DNA of 64,000 bases from JL08 sp039969355 (GCA_039969355.1 JBDVOA010000018.1:1-64000); one strand, 5' to 3'. Positions 25,461-34,178 are shown, counted from the stretch's first letter. Notes: generated from the letters alone by a model not told the origin. Numbers and translations are program-made.

Positions 25461-25859
25461 TTGAATTGCAACCGTGCGATACTTCTATCGATGTCTCTTA
25501 TGTTCGCGCCGAGCATTGGCTCAGCCTTTGAAGCGGCCAACAAAACCCAGATTGTGGAAGGGCAGGCGGGGGCGTTCGAAGTCTTAGCAAAAGATACAAA
25601 CTCAAGTGCGGCGTCGATTTGGTGCGGCGCGGGCGACTATGTGAAATCCGAACTCGATGAACCAGATGATACGCCGATTATTTTAATACGCCCGCTAGGC
25701 GATTCACCTACGCATGCGGGAAAACTCAGTGCTGATTTTACAATAGAGCCGACCGACGACCAATTAGCGACGTCGACCAATATCTCGGTTGCAAAGGATG
25801 ATGTTGTAGGCGCCACAATGACCGCCTTCGCTGCCAAGGATCAGTGTTCGGCACCTTGA
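25461..25859 (+). CDS. Small secreted protein with two cysteines, function unknown
   Basis: 132 residues from a TTG start preceded by GGGGAGAAGG. A signal peptide covers about residues 1-22, ending FAPSIGSAFEA. The mature part has two cysteines, in SIWCGAGDYV (about residue 54) and near the end in AKDQCSAP (129), which could form a disulfide. I do not recognise the family with certainty, although WCGAGDY-type motifs recur in small exported proteins of Rhodobacteraceae. It stands alone between the MFS gene and the convergent rhomboid gene, 34 bases from the latter's stop. Confidence 0.7.
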   Translation: MNCNRAILLSMSLMFAPSIGSAFEAANKTQIVEGQAGAFEVLAKDTNSSAASIWCGAGDYVKSELDEPDDTPIILIRPLGDSPTHAGKLSADFTIEPTDDQLATSTNISVAKDDVVGATMTAFAAKDQCSAP

Positions 25860-25893
25860 TCCGCTGGGAACTGAGCGGGTTCGCGCACTGCGC

Positions 25894-26583
25894 TCAATCG
25901 GACTGAGAGGTAAATTCGTCAGGACACCGTTCTGCCGAAGTACGGCGACATGCGACTAGCAGCGCTGCCACAATTGCACCTGCCAGAAATCCTCCGAGGT
26001 GGGTTTCCCAGGCAAGTTGCCCTTCAGCCGCCCAATACATGATCACGTTGAGACCAACTAGGAACAGGACCGGCCACGTGATGGCATAGACAAAAGTTTT
26101 CATGGTGCGATTGATGCGCAGCACTCCCCACACGTCCCAGGTAACCCACGATCCAGCGAGACCAAAGAGTGCACCGGACGCACCGACCATCGGTTGCACC
26201 ACGGGTCCTAGAATTGCATAACCGGCAGCCCCGCCGAAGATTGATGTTCCATAAATCAGCAACATATGCCTTTGGCTGATCCGTCGCGCAATCTCGCGCC
26301 CCATAGTGTAAAGTGTTATCATGTTAACCACGAGGTGACCGGCACCTGCATGAAGGAAAGCATAGGTGACAAACATAGTGTAGGGTTGGGCCGCGTAGTT
26401 AGGCTGCCATCCGCGCAGTAATCCTGACCAAAAAGCGCCATTCTGATAGGTCAGCGGACGCCAGCGCGCGGAGCCCCACAGACCCCAGTCCGCGCCTTGA
26501 AGTGCCAATTCTGGTACGCAGCAAAGCACAATCAATACGATCGTTCCCCAAGGCCGTTGTTGGTTTGATAATTTGGGGGACAT
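25894..26583 (-). CDS. Rhomboid-family intramembrane serine protease
   Basis: 229 residues, six predicted membrane helices. The rhomboid signature is complete: HAGAGHLVVN at 78-87 (HxxxxHxxxN), the nucleophile in GASGALFG with Ser136, and the helix-6 histidine His195 in ETHLGGFLAG. The enzyme cuts substrates inside or near the membrane. It stands 34 bases downstream of the outer-membrane protein gene, on the same strand, after the exopolysaccharide export genes. Co-regulation and a substrate among these proteins is possible but not shown by the sequence. Confidence 0.92.
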   Translation of the reverse strand: MSPKLSNQQRPWGTIVLIVLCCVPELALQGADWGLWGSARWRPLTYQNGAFWSGLLRGWQPNYAAQPYTMFVTYAFLHAGAGHLVVNMITLYTMGREIARRISQRHMLLIYGTSIFGGAAGYAILGPVVQPMVGASGALFGLAGSWVTWDVWGVLRINRTMKTFVYAITWPVLFLVGLNVIMYWAAEGQLAWETHLGGFLAGAIVAALLVACRRTSAERCPDEFTSQSD

Positions 26584-26617
26584 TTTTTTGGGTAACTATT
26601 TAACGGGTTTTAACAAA

Positions 26618-28207
26618 TCAGCGAAGCCAGTCGAAATTGCGATTTAGACTGAGGAACAATGAAGTTGAATCTTCGGAATCGATGAATTGCTCATTGCGAA
26701 TACGGTACGATATCCCCGTATCCAGATTCCAGTCTTTGGTCAAAGTATGGCGATAGGTCGCGTTCACTTCACTTCGTGTTGTATCGCTGGTGGTGTTGTC
26801 GAAATCAGACTCCCCATAACGGACATTCAGCAATACACTCGATACCGTAGTGAAGTCATGTTGGTATCCAAGTGAGACAGTTGTTGCGAGCCGTTCTTCA
26901 TCGCGGTTGTTGGTTGTGATATCGCGATTGATGTTGGCAAACACTCTACCTGTCGGGAGAACGCGCTGCCAGTTTAAGCCGCCTATGACATTAGCACCAA
27001 ATCCTTCGCCGTCAGTCACGCCCAAGCTGTAGGATATTGTGTCAACCGGCAAAGTTAGACTCCGACCGTACACCAAAGTTGCACGACGCCCATCGCGACT
27101 GTTGGTGATGTCCAGCAAAACATCCGCTGTTCCATTCGCCATCTGGCGGGTCATTCCAATACTGGCGATTGGGTTGCTCTGACTGGTCGTGATACCAAAA
27201 TCTTCTGTTTCCACATCAGAAATACCATAGGACGCCGTAACGTCCGTCGTCTGAGACACGGAACGCACGCCCCGTAAACTGATCGAATTGGTGACGCTGT
27301 CTAGGTTCCCTGGGCCATCGTCAATAAATCGCCGATAATCGTAATCGATAAATAGGTCAGTGATCTGGTTGGGGCGAAAAACTGCAGATGCCCCAAGCCC
27401 AAAGTCTTCGAAATCTGACGAAGTTGAGTTCTGATAAGACGTCGCAATATAATCGGCATCAAAAATAATACCAAATGGATCGTTAATTCCGGTCTGAAAT
27501 GACGTGTTGAAGCCGTAAACCTGCCTAGTGCCGGAGGTGCCGAAATTTCCAAAATCGGGAGGCAGAACAAGGCGGCCGTTTTGGTCTGTGTAGCTGGAAA
27601 GTGATCTGTTAAAGGCTACATCTGTCTCTTGAAAATCGACACCAAAAGAGAACAGGGCATTCCCACCAATGCGCGAATAGTCTATCCCGACGAAGGGATT
27701 TACAAAGTCGGTCGGGACATTGGTAGGTACATTGCCAACTCGAAACGCGCCGCCGAAAACGAAATCCAACTGGTCGGTTGACGTTATTCTGGACAAGTCA
27801 AATGACATCCTTGTTTCGGAAAAGGCGGAACTTCCGTCTGATGGTGTGCTGAGCGCCAGATTATCACCAGCCACGAATCTTTGATCAACCCCAAGCGTCA
27901 TGCTTAAGCTGCCATTATTCAGGGCCGATGCTGGATTCTGGGCGGTTGCCGGCGCAAGAGTATTCTGGCTAAAACCTGAAGTATTTTGGCTTAAACCGCC
28001 CGGATTTTGGCTTAATCCACCAGCAATCCGACTTGAACTACGCGTATTTTGGCTTAGACCGGTAGTATTTTGGCTTAAACCGCCAGTACTCTGGCTTAAG
28101 CTGGGCGTGTTCTGGCCTAGACCGCCAGCATTCTGCGCTATAGCTGGCAAAAGCATAACGGCCAGCCCGCAAAAGGCCGTAGTCCCAAGAAGTAGCTTTT
28201 TGTTCAC
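26618..28207 (-). CDS. Outer-membrane beta-barrel protein with N-terminal (GxLSQNT) heptads
   Basis: 529 residues from a GTG start. A signal peptide covers about 1-25 (ends PAIAQ), then eight consecutive 7-residue repeats at 28-83 (consensus GGLSQNT), a linker and a long stretch with the alternating polar/hydrophobic pattern and frequent aromatic residues of a transmembrane barrel, closing with SLFLSLNRNFDWLR. Such barrels in exopolysaccharide loci usually help pass the polymer across the outer membrane. It follows the Wza-like gene by 23 bases, so the two form one transcription unit. The repeats are unusual for the family and may vary between strains. Confidence 0.82.
   Translation of the reverse strand: MNKKLLLGTTAFCGLAVMLLPAIAQNAGGLGQNTPSLSQSTGGLSQNTTGLSQNTRSSSRIAGGLSQNPGGLSQNTSGFSQNTLAPATAQNPASALNNGSLSMTLGVDQRFVAGDNLALSTPSDGSSAFSETRMSFDLSRITSTDQLDFVFGGAFRVGNVPTNVPTDFVNPFVGIDYSRIGGNALFSFGVDFQETDVAFNRSLSSYTDQNGRLVLPPDFGNFGTSGTRQVYGFNTSFQTGINDPFGIIFDADYIATSYQNSTSSDFEDFGLGASAVFRPNQITDLFIDYDYRRFIDDGPGNLDSVTNSISLRGVRSVSQTTDVTASYGISDVETEDFGITTSQSNPIASIGMTRQMANGTADVLLDITNSRDGRRATLVYGRSLTLPVDTISYSLGVTDGEGFGANVIGGLNWQRVLPTGRVFANINRDITTNNRDEERLATTVSLGYQHDFTTVSSVLLNVRYGESDFDNTTSDTTRSEVNATYRHTLTKDWNLDTGISYRIRNEQFIDSEDSTSLFLSLNRNFDWLR
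27959..28126 (-). repeat. Eight tandem 21-bp repeats encoding GxLSQNT heptads
   Basis: Eight in-frame 21-base units inside the beta-barrel gene encode GGLGQNT, PSLSQST, GGLSQNT, TGLSQNT, RSSSRIA, GGLSQNP, GGLSQNT, SGFSQNT. On the plus strand they appear as degenerate copies of TATTTTGGCTTAAACCGCC. The fifth unit is the most degraded, which fits an older array that no longer expands freely. Confidence 0.85.
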
Positions 28208-28230
28208 GACTGCGCCCCGTGATTGGTTTA

Positions 28231-28845
28231 TTATTCAAACAGCCTTCGTTGCGGCACGATGATAACGTCACCCTCTTTCAAGGTTGCAGTGCCGACGCTG
28301 GTTTTGCCCTCAAGTATATCTTTGAAGTTCAGGTTGTAGACGGTTTCTTGTCCGGATCTTTCGGTGCGTCGCACCTGAACACGTTTGATTGCAGCAAACT
28401 TCGTGAGTCCGCCAATTTCCGCTAAGAATTGCCAGATAGAAATACCTTGATCAACGGCATACTTTCCAGGAGTGTTCACCTCGCCCAGAACGTAGACGTC
28501 GATTGTTGGGCCGGTGGAGGTCGTAGGCGCCGCCAGAGATAAGCTGGCGATCGATACTGAAACTGTTGGCTGGTTAGCAAAATTTGGCGCCAAACGTCGA
28601 GCAACTTCTGCCTGCACTTGATTAACGCTGCGCCCGCCAGCTTGGATAGTTCCCGCCAATGGCAGCGTGAATCTTCCGTCCGGAGCGACCAGAACGCTTC
28701 GGTTGAGACTGGGATCTTCAATAACATCGATGCCGAGCGTGTCCCCCGGTTGGATCTGATAGCTACTTTGGGCTTGCGCCATGCCTGCACATATCGGCAG
28801 CATTAGCAGCGCGGCGACGAGTGTGAAGATCTGTTTCATTGCCAT
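28231..28845 (-). CDS. Polysaccharide export protein, Wza family
   Basis: 204 residues. Signal peptide at about 1-25 (ends AGMAQA), then the polysaccharide export domain (YQIQPGDTLGIDVIEDP at about 29-45, GRFTLPLAGTIQAGG at about 57-71) and one SLBB-like domain (VYVLGEVNTPGKYAVDQG, about 117-134; LKEGDVIIVPQR at the end). A clear lipobox is not seen, although a Cys occurs in the signal region. Length about half that of E. coli Wza, as is common for the short versions in exosortase-type loci. The product would form the outer-membrane or periplasmic channel ring for exopolysaccharide. It is followed by the barrel gene; a 337-bp region separates it from the kinase gene. Confidence 0.9.
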   Translation of the reverse strand: MAMKQIFTLVAALLMLPICAGMAQAQSSYQIQPGDTLGIDVIEDPSLNRSVLVAPDGRFTLPLAGTIQAGGRSVNQVQAEVARRLAPNFANQPTVSVSIASLSLAAPTTSTGPTIDVYVLGEVNTPGKYAVDQGISIWQFLAEIGGLTKFAAIKRVQVRRTERSGQETVYNLNFKDILEGKTSVGTATLKEGDVIIVPQRRLFE

Positions 28846-29182
28846 TCTTCCTCTTTCACTGACCCTTTAGGACCAACTTTATTGTGTAAAGCACAGAGTA
28901 TGAAGGAAAAACCATGCCCTCGGCCAAGATCATTCTGAAAAGAGTTGTTGCCGTGCCGATGATGCAACAGCATGTTTCGGCATTCATTTTCGAAAATAAT
29001 ACCGAATTATGGCGAATTTACACCTGTTTCCCGTATTCAGCGGACTTGTTGCCACGGTTTGAGAGACTCTCGATTTTATGTACCAAGCTTAGAGTCATTT
29101 GAGTGCGCTTAGTTAGCGCAACGATGTGAATCGGCGATGACTGAGTGCCATTGCCGTTCATACCTCATGATCCTGCCATCAA
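28846..29182. other. Intergenic region upstream of the Wza-like gene
   Basis: 337 bases without a convincing gene; a 62-codon open frame at 28914-29102 has no recognisable product or ribosome site. The region holds a perfect 12-bp palindrome, ATTTTCGAAAAT (28986-28997), and next to it the element at 29003-29021 that recurs at 33037-33056. It probably carries the promoter for the Wza-like and barrel genes. Confidence 0.6.
29003..29021. promoter_or_regulatory. Shared EPS-locus element, copy 1
   Basis: CGAATTATGGC-G-AATTTAC, 158 bases upstream of the Wza-like start. It matches the copy at 33037-33056 in 11 plus 7 bases, differing only by G versus AA in the middle. Same plus-strand orientation and a similar distance from a minus-strand start suggest a common regulator site. 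Confidence 0.6.
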
Positions 29183-30037
29183 TTAGTAGCCGTACTGATT
29201 TCCGTCGCCTTCATGGCTTCCCAGATAACGACATTTGTTGAGTATAACGCCTAGTACATTAGTTCGCGCAGCCAGTTCCTGCTCGCATTTGTCAATTTCA
29301 TCAATCGTCGTTTTTTCAGCTTCACCGATCAGCAATGCGCAATCCACCTGATCCATAAACCCCATCGCGTCATCGCTAGCGAAAACGGGTGGAAGGTCAA
29401 ATATCATGATGTCGGGTTGATAATTTGCGTCTATATTATCAATAACTTGAGCGGCCGCAGCGCCTTGTAATAGTTCTGCCGGATTGCGCGCTGTTGTCTG
29501 GTTCAGAGCGAAGGCCAAATTCTGGCCGTAGCGCACCATGTGATCTTCGACCGGAGACCTGCCACTCAACGCATCTGAGAATTGCTGTGTTCCCTTTACC
29601 CCCAAAACACCAGCCATAGACGGTCGACGCATGTCCATTTCTATGAGCATGGTCCGGTGGTCCTGTTGGCGGGCCAGGCTGAAGGCCAGATTGACGCAAG
29701 TCATCGTTTTGCCCGCTCCGGCATTTGGTGACGTAATTGCAACGCGCCGCCACTTGTTGGCCCGCATTTCGTGCAGCAATCGCGTCCGTAAAACGTCAAA
29801 TGGTAGCGCCTCGCGGCCGCTCTGATAAGCAACAATACGTTTTTGTTCTAAAAATTTCTGTTTCGGATCAAACCTTGTCAGAGCTGACCAGCCATCGGCG
29901 TCGTCGTGACGAGGCACTTCTTTCGGCAATGGCAGGGCGTCTTTCGCCTTTTTCGTAGGCAGAACCGCAGCCGTCCCTCCTTGTTGGAGAGTGCGGGCTT
30001 TGCGGGCCTTGTCTATTGCAGTCTGAATACGTTCCAT
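29183..30037 (-). CDS. Polysaccharide biosynthesis tyrosine autokinase (CpsD/CapB type)
   Basis: 284 residues of the bacterial tyrosine-kinase P-loop family. Walker A is SPNAGAGKT at 103-111, Walker A' is LIEMDMRRPS at 131-140 and a Walker B-like IMIFDLPPV lies near 208-216. The C-terminus, GDGNQYGY, has two tyrosines, a short version of the Tyr cluster that such kinases autophosphorylate. It works with the chain-length protein encoded 22 bases upstream on the same strand, to control exopolysaccharide polymer length. It lacks membrane segments, consistent with a split CpsC/CpsD pair. Confidence 0.9.
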   Translation of the reverse strand: MERIQTAIDKARKARTLQQGGTAAVLPTKKAKDALPLPKEVPRHDDADGWSALTRFDPKQKFLEQKRIVAYQSGREALPFDVLRTRLLHEMRANKWRRVAITSPNAGAGKTMTCVNLAFSLARQQDHRTMLIEMDMRRPSMAGVLGVKGTQQFSDALSGRSPVEDHMVRYGQNLAFALNQTTARNPAELLQGAAAAQVIDNIDANYQPDIMIFDLPPVFASDDAMGFMDQVDCALLIGEAEKTTIDEIDKCEQELAARTNVLGVILNKCRYLGSHEGDGNQYGY

Positions 30038-30059
30038 TTCGTGTTTTCCTGCCAGCAGC

Positions 30060-31607
30060 CTAGCGAAATAGGCTTAGAATTTCAGAGAGCCCGAGTTTAT
30101 TGAGAATGCGCTCAATCAACAAATCCATTGGAAGATAGTAAATATGTAAGATGTACAGAGCCAACGGAATACCGACAGTGACTAGCAGCAAGACGCTGCC
30201 GATCTTGAGACGGCGAAAACCAAGTTGCCTTTTGGTTTGGATTAGAGGGATTGTGGCAAATGGCTTGATCCCTAAGCGGCTACTGATTTCTGAAGGACGT
30301 CGGATAGCATTATTCAACATTTCTAGCAAAGCAATGAACCCGACGCCAAGTGCGATACCTAGTCCAATAGATGTTGCCGCGATTTTCTTGCGGTTCGGAC
30401 TACTTGGTTCATTGGGGGGCACGGCCTGCTCGACGACTACAATCCTTTCTCCACGAGATTGAGATTCGACACGGTCACCTGTGCGCGCAGCAGCTAGTTG
30501 AGCTGCTGCGGCATTATAGAGTACCTGAATGTTGTCAAAATCTCGCTGCAACGAACTGAGCGTTATCGCGTTGGTCGGGGTTGCCTCTATAGATGCGGCT
30601 AAGACTTCGATCTCAGCTGCGGCGGCTGACTTTTGCAGCTCAAGAACTTCAATTTGGCCGTCCAGATCGGACAATTGAAGATCGAGCAGAGACAAATCTC
30701 CATCACCTGAATCCGTTGAATCTATATCCACGCCAATGGTTTTTTGCGCTGCAGCTACTTGAGCCTTCAAATTCACGACTGTCGGGTTTTGCTCCGAATA
30801 GATCACCAATGCTGACGCTAGCTGGGCCTCTAGATTACGTAGGTTTTGTTCCTCGGGACTAAGGGTTTGACCTGCGAGACTGACATTCCCGGTCCTTTCA
30901 AACAGGGCTATCATGCGTTCGCGACGGTCCCGTAAACCCGCCAGATTTCTTTCAATTCCGAGCAGCTGTTCCTGCAATGTCGATTGCCGTGCCCTTCGAA
31001 AAGTCAGGCTTTCAGGCAACGCGTCTTTGTTATCGAGCTTGAATTGAAGGATTTTTGCGCCTTGCTGGGCCAACTCGTCATCCAGCCGCGTCACTTCTTG
31101 TCGCGAAAAATCAAGCGTTTCGGCTGTCGCGGACGTACGCAAGGCGATGTTTTGCTGCAGAAATTGCGTGACAACTTCGTTTGTAACTGCTGCAGACATC
31201 GTCGCAGTTGGCGCACTAAAGGAAATCTCAACGAAGGATGCCCCTGTGTTCCCGCGCCCTGTCGCAGGGAGCCAAAACGACATGCGTTTATTCATATCGG
31301 TCACGATTTCGTCCGGGGTCATACCCAATTTGGTCGTATGGACATCGAAGCGCCGGGAGAGGTCTAGTAGATTGTTGCGGGTCAGGATATTCTGGCGAAT
31401 GACGTCAAGTAATTCATTTACGTTTGCCTGAACGGTCGATGCCGTGATCTGCGGGACCTCGACCAGCAAACGCGCATACGCCGTATAGACCGGCGGAAGC
31501 GTAAATGCCAATGTTACACCCGCCCCTGCCACGGCTATAGAAATCAGCAGGAAATAGTGAACCCTCCGCCAAAACAGCGAAAAATAGAACTTGAGGTCAT
31601 CGGTCAT
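30060..31607 (-). CDS. Exopolysaccharide chain-length determinant protein (Wzz/GumC-like)
   Basis: 515 residues. An N-terminal membrane helix (about 15-37), a Wzz domain with PPVYTAYARLLVEVP, long periplasmic coiled coils (about 165-390, e.g. LDDELAQQGAKILQFKLDNK), a proline-rich PPNEPSSPNRKK before a second helix near 405-425, and a further hydrophobic stretch near 455-485. This is the usual polysaccharide co-polymerase layout, here without a fused kinase. It overlaps the ATPase gene by four bases and is followed by the kinase gene, so the three form an operon. Confidence 0.9.
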   Translation of the reverse strand: MTDDLKFYFSLFWRRVHYFLLISIAVAGAGVTLAFTLPPVYTAYARLLVEVPQITASTVQANVNELLDVIRQNILTRNNLLDLSRRFDVHTTKLGMTPDEIVTDMNKRMSFWLPATGRGNTGASFVEISFSAPTATMSAAVTNEVVTQFLQQNIALRTSATAETLDFSRQEVTRLDDELAQQGAKILQFKLDNKDALPESLTFRRARQSTLQEQLLGIERNLAGLRDRRERMIALFERTGNVSLAGQTLSPEEQNLRNLEAQLASALVIYSEQNPTVVNLKAQVAAAQKTIGVDIDSTDSGDGDLSLLDLQLSDLDGQIEVLELQKSAAAAEIEVLAASIEATPTNAITLSSLQRDFDNIQVLYNAAAAQLAAARTGDRVESQSRGERIVVVEQAVPPNEPSSPNRKKIAATSIGLGIALGVGFIALLEMLNNAIRRPSEISSRLGIKPFATIPLIQTKRQLGFRRLKIGSVLLLVTVGIPLALYILHIYYLPMDLLIERILNKLGLSEILSLFR

Positions 31608-32845
31608 TCGTCTGCTTCATTCCCTGGACTGAATTCGCCCGCGCCGAAAAAGGCACCGTCGTCCAGTACCTGCTGGATTGTCGTGCGTGTTACGGTTTTC
31701 TGATTTTTGGTAAAAGCATAGACCATCGACAAATCACATAGTTGGTTGACCAATCTGGGTATTCCACCTGTAGCATCGTAAACCAGATCGCTGGCTGTTT
31801 CGCTGAATAAATTGCGCTCGGCACCCGACATCCTAAGCCTGTGCCCGATATAGGCGCTGACAGTCCGAGCGTCCATAGCCTCCAGATGAAAGCTGGCGGC
31901 GACTCTTTGCGCGAACTGGCGCAGGTCCTGGCGGCGCACAGTAGCGCGAAGTTCAGGTTGCCCGACCAGCACCAATTGCAAAAGTACGTCGCTGTTTGCA
32001 TTGATATTGGTGAACATGCGTAGTTCTTCAAGTGTTTCACGGCTGAGGTTCTGCGCCTCATCAAAAATCAGAATGACACGATTGCCTTGAGCGTACTCTG
32101 AAATAAGGTATTTTTGAAATGTATCAAAAAGCGATACATAGCTGGCTCCGTCGGGCGCAGGTTGGTCAAGAGACATCAGCACCCATTGCAGCAATTCACC
32201 GCGCGAACCATGCGCGTTAGAGATGAGGCCGATTTTTACATTTTCGCCCATGTTTTTGAGTAAATGCTGTAACAATGTTGTTTTGCCTGCACCAACTTCG
32301 CCTGTGATCAATGTAATTGGCGCGTTCGTCAGGATGCCATACTCCAACATTGTGTAGGCACGCCGGTGTGAAGACGACCAATAAATGCAATTTGGATCAG
32401 GAACCAACGAGAAGGGACGCTGTTGGAGACCGAAATGGTCGGAGTAAATATCTAACGTACTGTCCATGGCGCGGGTGTACCCCGAATTGTTTGCAGGTTC
32501 TATCGGATTTGGCGCGTTATTACGATTGGATTCGTGCAGTCTTGTCTCATTCTGGACGGTCCTGATCTCCAGATGTGCTGTCGACTTGGCAATGGCCTGC
32601 GCTGAATTGAGCCGGCGGGAGCGTACAGATTGAAAAACGGCTGCGGCGATTTCAAGGTCAGCATCCTCGATTGGGGGCCTTGATTTTGTCTGCTGACCGC
32701 GAAAACGCCTCAGCAATGTCATGTGCCGTTTTGGCGTCACTGCGTCACGCGATGTTGTCAGGCGTTCCTGAGCGTCCAGTTCGAGCGGAATAAAACGGGG
32801 TCTCCGCTGTTCTGAACGTTTTGCAATAGTGCTGTCATTTTTCAC
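31604..32845 (-). CDS. ExeA-like AAA ATPase of the exopolysaccharide operon
   Basis: 413 residues. A charged, probably disordered N-terminal region of about 130 residues precedes the ATPase: YSDHFGLQQRPFSLVPDPNC (134-153), Walker A GEVGAGKT (182-189), a Walker B-like VILIFDEAQNL and GGIPRLVNQLCDL near the C-terminus. This is the type found beside chain-length proteins and kinases in exosortase-associated exopolysaccharide loci and related to ExeA/MuB. The start is GTG at 32845, chosen because AAGGGGAC precedes it, rather than TTG 32863. First gene of a three-gene operon. No exosortase is in the window. Confidence 0.85.
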   Translation of the reverse strand: MKNDSTIAKRSEQRRPRFIPLELDAQERLTTSRDAVTPKRHMTLLRRFRGQQTKSRPPIEDADLEIAAAVFQSVRSRRLNSAQAIAKSTAHLEIRTVQNETRLHESNRNNAPNPIEPANNSGYTRAMDSTLDIYSDHFGLQQRPFSLVPDPNCIYWSSSHRRAYTMLEYGILTNAPITLITGEVGAGKTTLLQHLLKNMGENVKIGLISNAHGSRGELLQWVLMSLDQPAPDGASYVSLFDTFQKYLISEYAQGNRVILIFDEAQNLSRETLEELRMFTNINANSDVLLQLVLVGQPELRATVRRQDLRQFAQRVAASFHLEAMDARTVSAYIGHRLRMSGAERNLFSETASDLVYDATGGIPRLVNQLCDLSMVYAFTKNQKTVTRTTIQQVLDDGAFFGAGEFSPGNEADE

Positions 32846-32863
32846 GGTCTGTCCCCTTCTCAA

Positions 32864-33413
32864 GCTTCTATCAAACTGGTCGATAATCGCTGCTTAGGGG
32901 CAGTTTCCCGCCAGCTGAGCACTAACGTCGCGTTGTTGGTGTTCTTTTCATACGACAAGATAACAGCCCCGTATTGAAGCCATGGCAGCCTACCAGTAGG
33001 GCTATTAATCCGTTGTGAATCCGGCATAAGCATGATCGAATTATGGCAAAATTTACTTATATTCGAATACTCGTACCGACTACGATTCGTTCGATCATGA
33101 AAATGTTTGGAAGGGCAATGCGGTCACTCCAGCTATTTGTTCCATAACGCAAACAAAGCTGTGCCGAAGTGCACAACTGGTGATCAAAGTCGCCCGAAAA
33201 GCCTGCGACTCTTCAAGTTTTTGGACGAAAGGTGCGTTTCCGCTGGATTCGATTGTCATCAAGTGATAGTAAAATTGTCACGATAAGGTCGTTTTTTACG
33301 TGTTTAGTTGGAGAACGATCAGCTGACGAGTAAGCCGAGCAGGCCAACTTAGAAGACTCAGTGACATGAGCGGAGTTGGGTCGAATTGGTAGGTTTTGGT
33401 ACTGGGTGAATTT
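32864..33413. other. Divergent intergenic region between the ATPase and sugar transferase genes
   Basis: About 550 bases with no convincing gene on either strand. It must hold promoters for both divergent units. Notable is the element at 33037-33056 shared with the Wza-like promoter region, followed by ATATTCGAAT. No ribosome-site-led small open frame, tRNA or hairpin terminator was seen. Confidence 0.6.
33037..33056. promoter_or_regulatory. Shared EPS-locus element, copy 2
   Basis: CGAATTATGGC-AA-AATTTAC, about 192 bases upstream of the ATPase start (32845) and 358 bases upstream of the sugar transferase start (33414). It is nearly identical to the copy at 29003-29021 and on the same strand. 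Confidence 0.6.
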
Positions 33414-34115
33414 ATGACGATTCAAGATAAGAATTTTAAACCAAATGCGACATTTGTCGCCGGCGTGCCCACCACCTTAGATTTCGACACTAGCGTCGAT
33501 CAACGGCAGGGCTTGTACGGTCGGTACTTTAAGAGAGTACTGGACTTTGCCATCGTTCTTCTTGCGGCACCTCTGATTGTTCCTATCATCACCATTCTGG
33601 CGGCGCTTGTTGCCCGTGACGGTCATTTTCCTCTATATCGGCAAGATCGGGTTGGCAAAGATGGGCGGATCTTTTCGATCTGGAAGTTGCGGACGATGGT
33701 ACCAAACGCAGACGCTCATCTGGCTCAGTACCTTAGTAAGAACCAGTCGGCACGCCAGGAGTGGGACAAAACCCAGAAGTTGAAAGTCGATCCACGGACA
33801 ACGAGATTTGGACAGGCGCTGCGTCGAACATCCATGGATGAGCTTCCGCAGCTTTGGAATGTGTTTGTCGGCGATATGAGCCTGGTTGGGCCTCGCCCGA
33901 TGATGACTGAACAGCAATGCCTGTACTCTGGAAAAGCCTACTACTCACTTCGCCCAGGAATCACGGGTTTTTGGCAGATATCCGAGCGCAACGGCAGCAG
34001 CTTCGCGGCGCGGGCAAGTTTTGATACCCGGTACTTCAATGAGATAAAGCTGTCGACGGATATCAAAGTTTTGTCTAAGACACTTGGGGTCGTTTTGCGC
34101 GGAACCGGCTACTAA
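33414..34115 (+). CDS. Exopolysaccharide sugar transferase (undecaprenyl-phosphate glycosyl-1-phosphate transferase)
   Basis: 233 residues of the bacterial sugar transferase family. One hydrophobic segment at about 43-66 anchors it at the membrane, followed by YRQDRVGKDGRIFSIWKLRTM (about 76-96), LRRTSMDELPQLWNVFVGDM (about 141-160) and SLVGPRPM (about 161-168). It starts polymer synthesis by moving a sugar phosphate onto undecaprenyl phosphate. The start ATG 33414 is favoured over TTG 33396. Typical length for the short PssA-like members with a single anchor. It is followed by a strong terminator, so it stands as a single-gene unit before the TPR lipoprotein. Confidence 0.92.
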   Translation: MTIQDKNFKPNATFVAGVPTTLDFDTSVDQRQGLYGRYFKRVLDFAIVLLAAPLIVPIITILAALVARDGHFPLYRQDRVGKDGRIFSIWKLRTMVPNADAHLAQYLSKNQSARQEWDKTQKLKVDPRTTRFGQALRRTSMDELPQLWNVFVGDMSLVGPRPMMTEQQCLYSGKAYYSLRPGITGFWQISERNGSSFAARASFDTRYFNEIKLSTDIKVLSKTLGVVLRGTGY

Positions 34116-34151
34116 AGATTATAGAATTTTTCTGGAAAGTTAGACTACCTA

Positions 34152-34178
34152 GGGGCTGCGGAAGTACGTAGCCCTTTT
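34152..34178 (+). terminator. Rho-independent terminator after the sugar transferase gene
   Basis: GGGCTGCG (34153-34160) pairs with CGTAGCCC (34167-34174) with one G-U wobble and a 6-base loop, and is followed by TTTT. It lies 37 bases past the stop. Confidence 0.8.

Noticed and set aside
25861..25896. Short inverted repeats between the secreted protein and rhomboid genes
   Set aside because: Arms of only 5-6 bases, no T-run, and one arm lies in the rhomboid stop; not called as a terminator.
26596..26612. TTAACGGGTTTTAAC upstream of the rhomboid gene as a CtrA box
   Set aside because: The two TTAA halves are six bases apart rather than seven.
28914..29102. 62-codon open reading frame upstream of the Wza-like gene
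   Set aside because: No ribosome site and no recognisable product; it overlaps the shared regulatory element.
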